Source: Anoxybacteroides voinovskiense
GTDB taxonomy: Bacteria; Bacillota; Bacilli; Bacillales; Anoxybacillaceae
Assembly (NCBI RefSeq): GCF_014196205.1
Contig: NZ_JACIDE010000020.1
Coordinates: 1 to 60,586 of the forward strand
Reading direction: 5' to 3'
DNA: 60,586 nucleotides
Under the pieces are notes generated by a model. It was not told the origin of the DNA. It worked only from the letters and a program-made list of their open reading frames with translations, and ran no database searches. Made by a program: the position numbers and the translations under genes. Below, one piece after another: positions 7,999 through 15,603 of the stretch; the stretch's first letter is position 1; each line of letters begins with the position of its first letter.

Positions 7999-9299
7999 TA
8001 GCCGAGCGCTTTTTTATTTCCTGCCGGAGCGACGACGATACCAGTCGTTTCTTCAAAGTCATATAAGCCGGTAGGAAGATCGGTAAAACGCTCTAGTTCA
8101 TTGTAGGCTGGAATCCCATGATAAGCCATGTCCAACCCTTCTTCTTCCTCGCGTTCTGTTGCTCGCAATCCAACTGTTTTTTCGCAAACTTTCGCCATCA
8201 ATGTCCCCCCGAGCACTCCCCAAACGATGACAACCGCTGCTCCTAATAACTGAACAAGGAAGAGCGAAACATGGCCGGTGGTCAAAAGGCCTTCCGTTGT
8301 ATCAAATAATCCGACTGCAATTGTACCAAATATGCCATTAAACCCATGCACGGCTACCGCCCCAACCGGATCGTCCACCTTGACCGAATCAACGAGTAGC
8401 GTCGCGTAAATGACGATGATTCCGCTCATCGCTCCAATGACAATAGCGCTCCATTGCGAAACGAACGCGCAGCCCGCTGTAATGGCGACGAGCCCTGACA
8501 ACACACCGTTAATCGTCATACTTGGGTCGGCTTTGCCGAATTTTTTCATCGTTAAAAAGAGTGCGGTTGTTCCCCCGCTTGCTCCAGCTAACATTGTATT
8601 AAGTGCAATGGAAGCAAGCGACGTATTTGCGGCGTCTAACGTACTCCCAGCGTTAAAGGCGAACCAGCCGAACCATAAAATAAATGCCCCGGCAGATGCA
8701 AGCGGAATGTTGCTTGGCGCAAAGACGTTGACACTGCCGTCAGAATTGAACCGACCTTTGCGGGGACCTAGCAACTTAGCCATCGCGAAAGCAGCGAAGC
8801 CACCGACCGCGTGAATGGCTGCAGAGCCAGCAAAATCTTTCATGCCTAATTTCGCTAACCATCCATCGCTATTCCAAATCCAGTGGCCGGACAACGGATA
8901 GACGATGGTGCAGATGAGCGCAGCGGTCACGATATATGCTTTAAAACTCATGCGTTCTGCCACAGCGCCAGAAATAATCGAAATGCAGGCGACCGCAAAT
9001 CCGATTTGGAATAAAACAAAAGCAGCGCTCGGCAATTTGAGGGAAAGAGAAATATGTTCTGGCGCCCCAAACAAATTAGTGCCGATAAAGCCAAAGGCAT
9101 CTTTTCCGAACATCATACCAAAACCGATGAGCCAAAATGCAAGGGCTCCAATCGTTAAGTCAACAAAAATTTTCATCGTCACGTTTACCGCATTTTTTGT
9201 CCGAACGAGCCCTGCTTCCAATAAGCTAAACCCGCCTTCCATAAATAACACCATCGCTGCTGCGAGAACAACCCAGATTGTGTTGACATATGTGATCAT
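7998..9299 (-). CDS. amtB: Ammonium transporter AmtB/NrgA
   Basis: 433 residues, about 11 membrane helices. The two pore histidines are in SAAIHAVGGFA (about residue 164) and VAVHGFNGIFG (about residue 318). It imports ammonium when nitrogen is poor and is blocked by the PII protein. The ATG overlaps the glnK stop by four bases (ATGA), so the two are coupled. The order glnK-amtB is the reverse of B. subtilis nrgAB. The unusually long acidic C-tail (about 50 residues) is the usual PII contact. Confidence 0.94.
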   Translation of the reverse strand: MITYVNTIWVVLAAAMVLFMEGGFSLLEAGLVRTKNAVNVTMKIFVDLTIGALAFWLIGFGMMFGKDAFGFIGTNLFGAPEHISLSLKLPSAAFVLFQIGFAVACISIISGAVAERMSFKAYIVTAALICTIVYPLSGHWIWNSDGWLAKLGMKDFAGSAAIHAVGGFAAFAMAKLLGPRKGRFNSDGSVNVFAPSNIPLASAGAFILWFGWFAFNAGSTLDAANTSLASIALNTMLAGASGGTTALFLTMKKFGKADPSMTINGVLSGLVAITAGCAFVSQWSAIVIGAMSGIIVIYATLLVDSVKVDDPVGAVAVHGFNGIFGTIAVGLFDTTEGLLTTGHVSLFLVQLLGAAVVIVWGVLGGTLMAKVCEKTVGLRATEREEEEGLDMAYHGIPAYNELERFTDLPTGLYDFEETTGIVVAPAGNKKALG

Positions 9300-9664
9300 G
9301 AACGTCCCTCCTGTTGATTGGCTAAATCGTCAATATCGTAATCAAGTGTTCCGGTGCGAATGTTGTAAGCTTCTAAGATCGGATAAACAAAAATTTTCCC
9401 ATCGCCTTCTTCACCTGTTTGCGCGGCAATGACAATCGTTTGAATCGTTCGCTCTACCATGTAATCCGAAAGGATGATTTCGAGCTTGACTTTTGGATGC
9501 AAGGTGACTTTATAGTTTTTGCCGCGATACACTCCTTGCGTATCTTTTTGTTTTCCTCTACCGACGACTTGCGAAACGGTAAAACCAGTGACGCCAATTT
9601 GCTTTAGTCCTTTAATCGTCTCCGTTAATTTCTCTGGCCGGATAATCGCCTCGATTTTTTTCAT
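9296..9664 (-). CDS. glnK: PII nitrogen regulatory protein GlnK/NrgB
   Basis: 122 residues, complete PII fold. Starts MKKIEAIIRPEKL. The T-loop carries VYRGKNYKV with a tyrosine at the position uridylylated in Gram-negative PII, and the ATP-site GDGKIFVYPI is present. It senses 2-oxoglutarate and ADP/ATP and gates the ammonium transporter encoded in the same operon. Confidence 0.93.
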   Translation of the reverse strand: MKKIEAIIRPEKLTETIKGLKQIGVTGFTVSQVVGRGKQKDTQGVYRGKNYKVTLHPKVKLEIILSDYMVERTIQTIVIAAQTGEEGDGKIFVYPILEAYNIRTGTLDYDIDDLANQQEGRS

Positions 9665-9684
9665 TTTTCCTTCACCCGCTCGTT

Positions 9685-9723
9685 TGTTAGATTTTCTAAC
9701 ATTATATGTTAAACATTATAACA
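9685..9723 (-). promoter_or_regulatory. Two TnrA/GlnR boxes over the glnK-amtB promoter
   Basis: Both 9685-9701 (TGTTAGATTTTCTAACA) and 9707-9723 (TGTTAAACATTATAACA) match the TnrA/GlnR consensus TGTNAN7TNACA exactly, and they start 22 bp apart, two helical turns. On the minus strand TATAAT hexamers lie at 9720-9715 and 9706-9701, with TTGACA or TTGATT upstream. The boxes therefore cover the promoter core rather than sit at -49. Confidence 0.85.
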
Positions 9724-9811
9724 ATCAAAAATATTCTGTCAATAGGAAGTGATAAATTTTTACGCTTTGAAAAGGAAAAGTGATATGATGTTGATGGAAG
9801 GAGGAAGTGTA

Positions 9812-10180
9812 ATGGAGAAGCAAAAGCAGGTGACGGAAGACTCGAAATATATTCAGCAACATCTCGCAAACGAGCGGACGTATTTGGCGTGGATTCGGAC
9901 AGCGATTGCGATTACAGGTATTGGTTTTTTAATCATTAATTTACATATCAAATCATCGGTTCATTCTTTGTCTAATGCTACGGTAAGAGAGATTGGAGCG
10001 CTTTCCGTCCTAGCGGGGATAAGCACGATTGTATTTTCCACCATAGGCTATTTTCAAAAAGCAAAACAAATTAACGAACAAACATTTCGCACTTCTCGAC
10101 CGCTTATTTTATTTCTATCCGCTCTTATGCTAGTTGTCCTTTGTATGTTTGGCGTTTACTTTTTCGCTGTCCTTTTATAG
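9812..10180 (+). CDS. DUF202 (YidH-type) small membrane protein
   Basis: 122 residues with the DUF202 hallmark LANERTYLAWIRTAIA at residues 20-34 followed by three membrane helices. Function unknown. ATG at 9812 follows GAAGGAGGAAG; upstream in-frame ATGs lack a ribosome site. It lies just before the sulfide oxidation genes without a clear terminator between, so weak read-through into sqr is possible. Confidence 0.85.
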   Translation: MEKQKQVTEDSKYIQQHLANERTYLAWIRTAIAITGIGFLIINLHIKSSVHSLSNATVREIGALSVLAGISTIVFSTIGYFQKAKQINEQTFRTSRPLILFLSALMLVVLCMFGVYFFAVLL

Positions 10181-10203
10181 GGCAGTTTTTTTAATATAAG
10201 GGG

Positions 10204-10219
10204 ATTCCCCTATAGGTAT
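10204..10219 (+). promoter_or_regulatory. CstR-type operator upstream of sqr
   Basis: ATTCCCCTATAGGTAT, reverse complement ATACCTATAGGGGAAT, fits the 16-bp palindrome repeated across the island. It lies 77 bases before sqr, between candidate -10 boxes TAATAT (10191) and TATAAT (10237). Confidence 0.7.
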
Positions 10220-10295
10220 GTTATTAATGATTGAAATATAATAAAGATAAGCTTTCGACTTAAAAATGTAAGCGAATACAAAAGGGGGTATTTCG

Positions 10296-11492
10296 ATGTT
10301 TAGTGATAAAACAACCGTAGCGATTGTCGGGGCTGGATCAGCAGGCCTTTCTATTGCGGCTCGATTAGTTCGAAAAGCACCTTTTTTGAAAAATAATGTC
10401 GTCATTATCGATCCATCCGATAAACACTACTATCAGCCGCTATGGACATTAGTAGGTGGTGGCGCTGCTGAGGTAGAAGATTCCGTTAGAGAGCAGAAAT
10501 CGTTAATCCCAGAAGGAGTACGATGGCTGAAAGAAGCGGTTCAAACGTTCGTTCCGGAAGAAAATAAGCTGTTGACAAAAGAAGGGACGGAAATTCAATA
10601 CGATTATTTAGTCGTAGCAACAGGTGTCCAAATTTACTGGGATAAAATCAAAGGACTAAAAGAAACAATCGGCAAAAACGGGGTGTGTAGCAACTATTCG
10701 TATGATTATGTGCAAAGTACGTGGGAGAACATCCGAAAATTTAATGGCGGGACGGCTATTTTTACACAGCCAAGTACACCAGTGAAGTGTGGGGGAGCGC
10801 CGCAAAAAATTATGTATTTAGCAGATGACTATTTTAGACAATCAGGCGTTCGCGACAAAACGAACATCATTTTTGCATCTGGTCTTCCGAATATTTTTGC
10901 CGTAAAACGGTATGCGGATACATTAGAAAAAGTCATTGAGCGAAAAGGAATTGAAACGAAATATCGTGTAGAATTAATCGGGATTGATGGAGAGCGTAAA
11001 CAGGCGATATTCCAACATTTAGATACGAATGAAACGTTTCCCCTTCACTATGATATGATTCACGTGACCCCACCAATGGGACCGCATGAATTTGTAGCAA
11101 AAAGCCCAATTGCAGACCAAGATGGGTGGGTAGATGTAGATAAATATACGTTAAGACATAAAAAATACGGTAATATTTTTGGCGCGGGAGATTGCACGAA
11201 TTTACCAACCTCAAAAACAGGAGCGGCAATTCGCAAACAGGCACCAGTAGTAGCAGAAAACTTGCTTTCCTTAATGAATGGAAAAGAAATGAAAGCGAAA
11301 TATGATGGATATACATCATGTCCATTAGTGACAGGGTATAACAAACTTGTGCTTGCGGAATTTGACTACGACAAAAATCCGAAAGAATCTTTCCCGATTG
11401 ATCAATCTAAAGAAAGAACGAGCATGTACATTATGAAAAAGCATTTGTTGCCTATTATGTATTGGAATGGGATGTTAAAAGGTCTTATGTAG
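10296..11492 (+). CDS. sqr: Sulfide:quinone oxidoreductase
   Basis: 398-residue FAD enzyme that oxidises H2S to persulfide or polysulfide and passes two electrons to the quinone pool. The FAD motif VGAGSAGLS is at residues 11-19, the second nucleotide motif VVATGVQ near 106, and the C-terminal FAD motif GAGDCTNLPTSKTGAA near 297. The redox pair is Cys165 (PVKCGGAPQK) and Cys342 (YTSCPLVTGYNK), as in the mitochondrial/type II-like SQR class. A C-terminal amphipathic tail likely docks to the membrane. It opens an operon with a DUF1641 gene and cstB, behind a CstR-type operator. Confidence 0.93.
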   Translation: MFSDKTTVAIVGAGSAGLSIAARLVRKAPFLKNNVVIIDPSDKHYYQPLWTLVGGGAAEVEDSVREQKSLIPEGVRWLKEAVQTFVPEENKLLTKEGTEIQYDYLVVATGVQIYWDKIKGLKETIGKNGVCSNYSYDYVQSTWENIRKFNGGTAIFTQPSTPVKCGGAPQKIMYLADDYFRQSGVRDKTNIIFASGLPNIFAVKRYADTLEKVIERKGIETKYRVELIGIDGERKQAIFQHLDTNETFPLHYDMIHVTPPMGPHEFVAKSPIADQDGWVDVDKYTLRHKKYGNIFGAGDCTNLPTSKTGAAIRKQAPVVAENLLSLMNGKEMKAKYDGYTSCPLVTGYNKLVLAEFDYDKNPKESFPIDQSKERTSMYIMKKHLLPIMYWNGMLKGLM

Positions 11493-11507
11493 GAAGGAGG
11501 GAGAGGG

Positions 11508-12074
11508 ATGGCTTCACTCAAAAATTCACGAATAGAAATGGTATTAGAACAGCTCGAACAACAAGAACAGCTGGAGTCACTTCACTATCTTGTGCAAAGA
11601 TTACCGGAACTTGTGGCTGTCATTCAGTCGCTGGAAAATCAAATGGCGTTTGTGGCAAGTGTTGCTCAAGATCGTGAATCTTTACAGCGCATGGTAAATG
11701 AAGCAGAAAGAAAATTAGAACAACTATCTATCACGAAGGAGCATATAGAATCATTAATAACTATAGTACAAATGTTGCCGACTATTACTCGGTTGTTACA
11801 AAAAATAGAAGATGTTGTTATGTTTATTGAGAATGTAGTGACAGATAGTGATTCGATAGCATATACGTGGAAAGGAATTAACGATCTTCTCCCAATTGAG
11901 AAAGGAATAACTATTTTAAAAGAAACAAACGAGCGCTTTCAACAAGGAAAACAAGATAGCCATTTTTCGTTATTACGGATGTATCGGCTGTTGAAAAACC
12001 CACTTGTTCAACAAGGGATTAAGTATATAGAAACATTATTAGAAGTAGCTAATAAAAAAATGAAAGGAGAATGA
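11508..12074 (+). CDS. DUF1641 family protein
   Basis: 188 residues, almost all alpha-helical and hydrophilic with leucine-spaced heptads, no cysteine. DUF1641 proteins have no established enzymatic role but are often encoded beside SQR or formate dehydrogenase genes. It sits 15 bases after sqr and directly abuts cstB, so it is probably an accessory or scaffold for sulfide oxidation. Start is an ATG after AAGGAGGGAGAGG. Confidence 0.8.
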   Translation: MASLKNSRIEMVLEQLEQQEQLESLHYLVQRLPELVAVIQSLENQMAFVASVAQDRESLQRMVNEAERKLEQLSITKEHIESLITIVQMLPTITRLLQKIEDVVMFIENVVTDSDSIAYTWKGINDLLPIEKGITILKETNERFQQGKQDSHFSLLRMYRLLKNPLVQQGIKYIETLLEVANKKMKGE

Positions 12075-13481
12075 ATGATGTTATTTCGTTCTTTCTTTGA
12101 TGAGCAACTTGCTCATATGTCTTATTTAGTTGGTTGCCAACGTACAGGTGAAGCAATTGTGATTGACCCGGCTAGAGATATCGAACCGTATATTCGTACA
12201 GCAGAAAAGGAAGGATTGACAATTACTGCCGCAACCGAAACACACATTCATGCTGATTTCGTTTCTGGGGCGAAAGAATTAGCAAAACGATGTGGGGCAA
12301 CTCTTTATTTATCAGATGAAGGGGACGAAAATTGGAAATATCAATATTTAGATGAAGTAAACTACGTCCTTGTAAAAGAAGGTAGCGTCTTTTCGGTTGG
12401 AAATGTCGAATTTAAGGTTATTCATACACCTGGTCATACTCCAGAGAGTATATCGTTCATTTTAACGGATAAAGGAGGAGGGGCGACAAAGCCAATGGGC
12501 ATTTTTACAGGGGACTTTGTATTTGTTGGGGATATCGGTCGCCCAGATTTATTGGAAAAAGCCGCAGGGGTTGTAGGAACAGCAGATAGTGGCGCCAGAC
12601 AAATGTTTCAATCATTGAAAAAATTCAAAGAACTTCCAGATTATTTACAAGTATGGCCTGCTCACGGGGCAGGAAGCGCATGCGGGAAAGCACTTGGAGC
12701 CGTTCCGGTTTCCACGATTGGGTATGAAAAAATGACAAACTGGGCGTTACAAATAGAAAATGAAGAGGAGTTTGTCAGTGCGTTACTTGCTGGTCAGCCT
12801 GAACCACCAAAATATTTTGCGATGATGAAAAAAATAAATAAAATTGGCCCTGCGTATGTAAATAATGAGCCGGTTCCAGTGTTAGCGAGTGTCAGGACGT
12901 TAGAGCAGTACAAAGGAGCCGTATTATTGGATGTGCGTCCGTCTGCGCAATTTGCAAAAGGCCATTATAAAGGCTCGATTAACATACCGTTTAACAAGTC
13001 GTTTACTACATGGGCAGGCTGGCTTCTCCGTTATGACCAAGATATTGTTCTTATTGCAGAAGAAAAAGAAATAGAAAGTATTCGTAAATCGTTAGCATCC
13101 ATTGGATTTGATCGTGTGGTTGCGGTGATTGAGCCATCCGTTCTGTTGGCAGGTGAAGCAATGGACGAGCGATACGAAGAAATCGATGTTCACCAACTGA
13201 AACAACTACTAAGCGAGGACGACTACTACCTTATTGATGTGCGCAATCAAGCAGAATGGGAAGAAGGAAGAATCGAATCAGCTCATCATATCATGCTAGG
13301 GACGTTATTAGACCGACTTCATGAACTTCCAAAAGGGAAAACATATGTTGTGCAATGTCGTTCAGGAGCTCGCTCTGCTATAGCTGCTAGCTTGCTACAA
13401 GCGAACGGGTACACGGAGGTTCTAAACGTTAAAGGTGGATATTTAGCTTGGACAAAAGAAAAGCTACCTGTAGTGAAATAA
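12075..13481 (+). CDS. cstB: CstB-type persulfide dioxygenase with two rhodanese domains
   Basis: 468 residues. Residues 1-245 form a metallo-beta-lactamase-fold Fe(II) persulfide dioxygenase: HIHAD (His57, His59, Asp61), HTPGH (His117, His121), Asp147 and His197, plus Cys203 as in S. aureus CstB. Residues 270-360 are a rhodanese fold without catalytic cysteine. Residues 370-465 are an active rhodanese with Cys428 in CRSGAR. This is the known CstB order: dioxygenase, pseudo-rhodanese, rhodanese. It converts persulfide to sulfite and thiosulfate. The gene abuts the DUF1641 stop codon. Confidence 0.92.
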   Translation: MMLFRSFFDEQLAHMSYLVGCQRTGEAIVIDPARDIEPYIRTAEKEGLTITAATETHIHADFVSGAKELAKRCGATLYLSDEGDENWKYQYLDEVNYVLVKEGSVFSVGNVEFKVIHTPGHTPESISFILTDKGGGATKPMGIFTGDFVFVGDIGRPDLLEKAAGVVGTADSGARQMFQSLKKFKELPDYLQVWPAHGAGSACGKALGAVPVSTIGYEKMTNWALQIENEEEFVSALLAGQPEPPKYFAMMKKINKIGPAYVNNEPVPVLASVRTLEQYKGAVLLDVRPSAQFAKGHYKGSINIPFNKSFTTWAGWLLRYDQDIVLIAEEKEIESIRKSLASIGFDRVVAVIEPSVLLAGEAMDERYEEIDVHQLKQLLSEDDYYLIDVRNQAEWEEGRIESAHHIMLGTLLDRLHELPKGKTYVVQCRSGARSAIAASLLQANGYTEVLNVKGGYLAWTKEKLPVVK

Positions 13482-13499
13482 TGATTTTCATTTCGATGA

Positions 13500-13528
13500 A
13501 TCGGCTGAACAACAGCCGATTTATTTTT
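13500..13528 (+). terminator. Intrinsic terminator after cstB
   Basis: ATCGGCTG and CAGCCGAT arms with loop AACAA followed by a T-rich tail. Confidence 0.85.
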
Positions 13529-13556
13529 GTATAAATCACACTTTTTTAGTTATAAT

Positions 13557-13572
13557 ATACCTATACAGGTAT
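13557..13572 (+). promoter_or_regulatory. CstR-type operator of the PAS kinase operon
   Basis: ATACCTATACAGGTAT directly follows a -10 box TATAAT (13551-13556) with TTGTAT 18 bases upstream. Binding here would cover the transcription start and repress the kinase/regulator pair. Confidence 0.75.
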
Positions 13573-13586
13573 AGAAGAGGTGGAAT

Positions 13587-14627
13587 ATGAAAAAAAGTAA
13601 ACAAGAGTTTTTAGATAAAATTTTTCATTATATACAAGATGGCATTATTGTGATGAATCAAAGAAGAGAGATTATTGAAATGAATCCTGCGGCGCGTAGG
13701 CTAACAGGATGGAATATTGGTGGAAAAGTACCTTATTGCTCTTTTTGTGAACAACGAGAAGTAAAAGAGGGGGAGGAACGGTGCTACTTAATCGCAACAG
13801 AAGAAGTACCTTATTTTTTATCGGAAATGCCGACGTATCATGGAACGATGATTGATGTAGAGATGAGCACAGCACTTATTTTAGAAGATGAAGTGACACA
13901 AGAAAAATATTATTTGCTCGTGCTGCGTGACCAAACGATTAAAAAGAAAGAGGAAGAGGCAAGAATTTCAAAATTAATGGTAAAACAACTAACAGAAGCA
14001 AAGGAGATGGAGCATAAACGGCTTGCTCAAGAGCTTCATGACGGTGTAGGACAATCTTTATATAGTATTGCGATTGCATTGGATAACATTATTCAACGAG
14101 TTCATGACCAAAAACTACATGAATATATTAATGAAGTTCGAAAAGAATTAGGGAAAGTAATGGAGGATGTGAAATCTTATTCACAGCAGCTTCGTCCCAA
14201 AAGTATAGATGAATTAGGACTTGTGCCGACAATTGAATCGCTTGTGCAGTCGGTTCAAACGAAAATGCCAACTACGACTTTTGTGTTTTCTGCAAACTTC
14301 GAAATGCGTCTATCACCCACGTTAGAAATTAATTTATACCGTGTTGTACAAGAAGCGTTGCACAACATAATGAAATATTCGAAGGCGACACATGTCGTTA
14401 TTCGAGTCGAAAAACGCACGCAATGGCTATATATTTATATCGCAGATAACGGAGTTGGTTTTTCTGTAGAGGAGAAGAAGGAAGGGTTAGGCCTAAAACA
14501 TATACGAGAGCGGATTTCGCAACTAAACGGCATGATTAATATTCAGTCGACGATTGGGGAAGGAACGATTATTGAAATTCACGTGCCGATAGAGGAGGAG
14601 GAAGATGAACGTTATCATCGTGGATGA
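13587..14627 (+). CDS. PAS-domain sensor histidine kinase with a three-cysteine motif
   Basis: 346 residues, soluble. A PAS domain (about 8-115) carries C51, C54 and C66 (CSFC, then C twelve residues on), close to the four-cysteine Fe-S PAS of staphylococcal NreB but lacking the fourth cysteine. A linker helix leads to HisKA_3 with His151 (AQELHDGVGQ) and a HATPase domain (NGVGF, GLGLKHIRER). Lies behind a CstR-type operator, so it is likely part of the sulfide response. A sulfur, oxygen or redox signal is plausible. Overlaps the regulator gene by 23 bases. Confidence 0.85.
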   Translation: MKKSKQEFLDKIFHYIQDGIIVMNQRREIIEMNPAARRLTGWNIGGKVPYCSFCEQREVKEGEERCYLIATEEVPYFLSEMPTYHGTMIDVEMSTALILEDEVTQEKYYLLVLRDQTIKKKEEEARISKLMVKQLTEAKEMEHKRLAQELHDGVGQSLYSIAIALDNIIQRVHDQKLHEYINEVRKELGKVMEDVKSYSQQLRPKSIDELGLVPTIESLVQSVQTKMPTTTFVFSANFEMRLSPTLEINLYRVVQEALHNIMKYSKATHVVIRVEKRTQWLYIYIADNGVGFSVEEKKEGLGLKHIRERISQLNGMINIQSTIGEGTIIEIHVPIEEEEDERYHRG

Positions 14628-15234
14628 CCATGTTCTTATTCGAAAAGGAATACGGTTGTTGTTGGAAGAATTTCCGGAAGTTAATGTTGTTGCTGAGGCG
14701 AGTGATGGGGCGGAAGCTATTACGTTAGCGATTAAACACATTCCTGACATTATTTTGATGGATTTATCGATGCCGGATGGATTAGACGGATTTACAGCTT
14801 CGAAAACAATTTTGGAAGAAGTGAAACAAACGAAAATTATTTTGCTTACTATGCACGACGAAGAAATATATGTAAAAAGAGCGTGGGAATGTGGAATACA
14901 TGGATACTTATTAAAAAATAGTCAGGCGAACGAATTGTATGAAACGATGAAGCGTGTTGCTAAAGGTGAACGAGTATATCAAACGAAAATACCGATGGAA
15001 CAATTAAAACGAGTTTCAAAAGAACGAGGGGCTTCTATTTTAACAAAAAGGGAGCAAGAAATTGTACGACTCACATCGCTAGGATACACAAATATGCAAA
15101 TTGCTCAACAATTAAAAATTAGCCCGAAAACGGTTGAAAATCATAAAGCAAATATTATGCAAAAACTTGCTTTACGAGATAAACACGATTTGGTGACGTA
15201 TGCTATTAAAAATGGATTGATTGGCTTGTTGTAA
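14605..15234 (+). CDS. NarL-family response regulator paired with the PAS kinase
   Basis: 209 residues: receiver domain with Asp53 (LMDLSMPDG) and LuxR-type DNA-binding domain (ILTKREQEIVRLTSLGYTN near residue 145). Start at 14605 follows GAGGAGGAGG and lies inside the kinase gene. The next genes downstream encode cytochrome bd, a natural candidate target, but no binding site could be derived. Confidence 0.9.
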   Translation: MNVIIVDDHVLIRKGIRLLLEEFPEVNVVAEASDGAEAITLAIKHIPDIILMDLSMPDGLDGFTASKTILEEVKQTKIILLTMHDEEIYVKRAWECGIHGYLLKNSQANELYETMKRVAKGERVYQTKIPMEQLKRVSKERGASILTKREQEIVRLTSLGYTNMQIAQQLKISPKTVENHKANIMQKLALRDKHDLVTYAIKNGLIGLL

Positions 15235-15256
15235 AAGTGGCGATTTAGCCACTTTT
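15233..15256 (+). terminator. Intrinsic terminator after the response regulator
   Basis: AAAAGTGGC, GATTTA, GCCACTTTT hairpin overlapping the stop codon; only a short T stretch follows. Confidence 0.75.
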
Positions 15257-15329
15257 GTCATAAAACCGACAAAAAAACGTCACGGTTTTGTCATTGTGTC
15301 GCGCTACGGTTTTCGGTATGTTTAAGAAG

Positions 15330-15358
15330 TATAATAATTGAATGTGAAGTTTATCACA
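15330..15358 (+). promoter_or_regulatory. cyd promoter -10 with a Rex/Fnr-type box just downstream
   Basis: TATAAT at 15330-15335 is followed by TGTGA-N6-TCACA at 15343-15358, flanked by A and A. The half-sites fit both Fnr and Rex recognition. Its position at about the transcription start favours a repressor (Rex) over an activator. A further imperfect palindrome lies at 15397-15418. The untranslated leader is therefore about 150 bases. Confidence 0.6.
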
Positions 15359-15497
15359 ATCGGAGTTTCGTCACAAAAAGTTCAACGTTTCTCGGGATAT
15401 AGGGGAGATTCCTTATATAATGCTAGCTGCAGTATTTTTACAATATAAATACAGGGATAATAATAATAACGTGCGCGATGGAGAAGGGAGAAGTGTC

Positions 15498-15590
15498 ATG
15501 TGGAAAACGCACGAAAAACGATTAGTTGTGCTTAGTTTTGTCGTTGCCTCAATTATGTTGTTATCAATAATAGGAAGATTGTTTTCGTGA
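15498..15590 (+). CDS. 30-residue single-helix membrane peptide upstream of cydA
   Basis: ATG after GAGAAGGGAG, 31 codons to a TGA, 13 bases before cydA. A charged N-terminus (MWKTHEKR) is followed by one hydrophobic helix (residues 9-28) ending in GRLFS. Size and topology resemble CydS/CydX-type bd-oxidase subunits, yet the real cydS lies after cydB. Either an additional small subunit or an assembly/leader peptide. No family recognised. Confidence 0.62.
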   Translation: MWKTHEKRLVVLSFVVASIMLLSIIGRLFS

Positions 15591-15603
15591 AGGAGGAAGT
15601 TAT

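Noticed and set aside
12075-13481. Reading CstB as a plain glyoxalase II
   Set aside because: Cys203, the two rhodanese domains and the sqr context fit a persulfide dioxygenase instead.
15397-15418. Palindrome ATATAGGGG...TTATAT in the cyd leader as a tenth CstR operator
   Set aside because: It lacks the ATAC/GGTAT ends and 16-bp spacing shared by the other nine; kept only as an unassigned palindrome.
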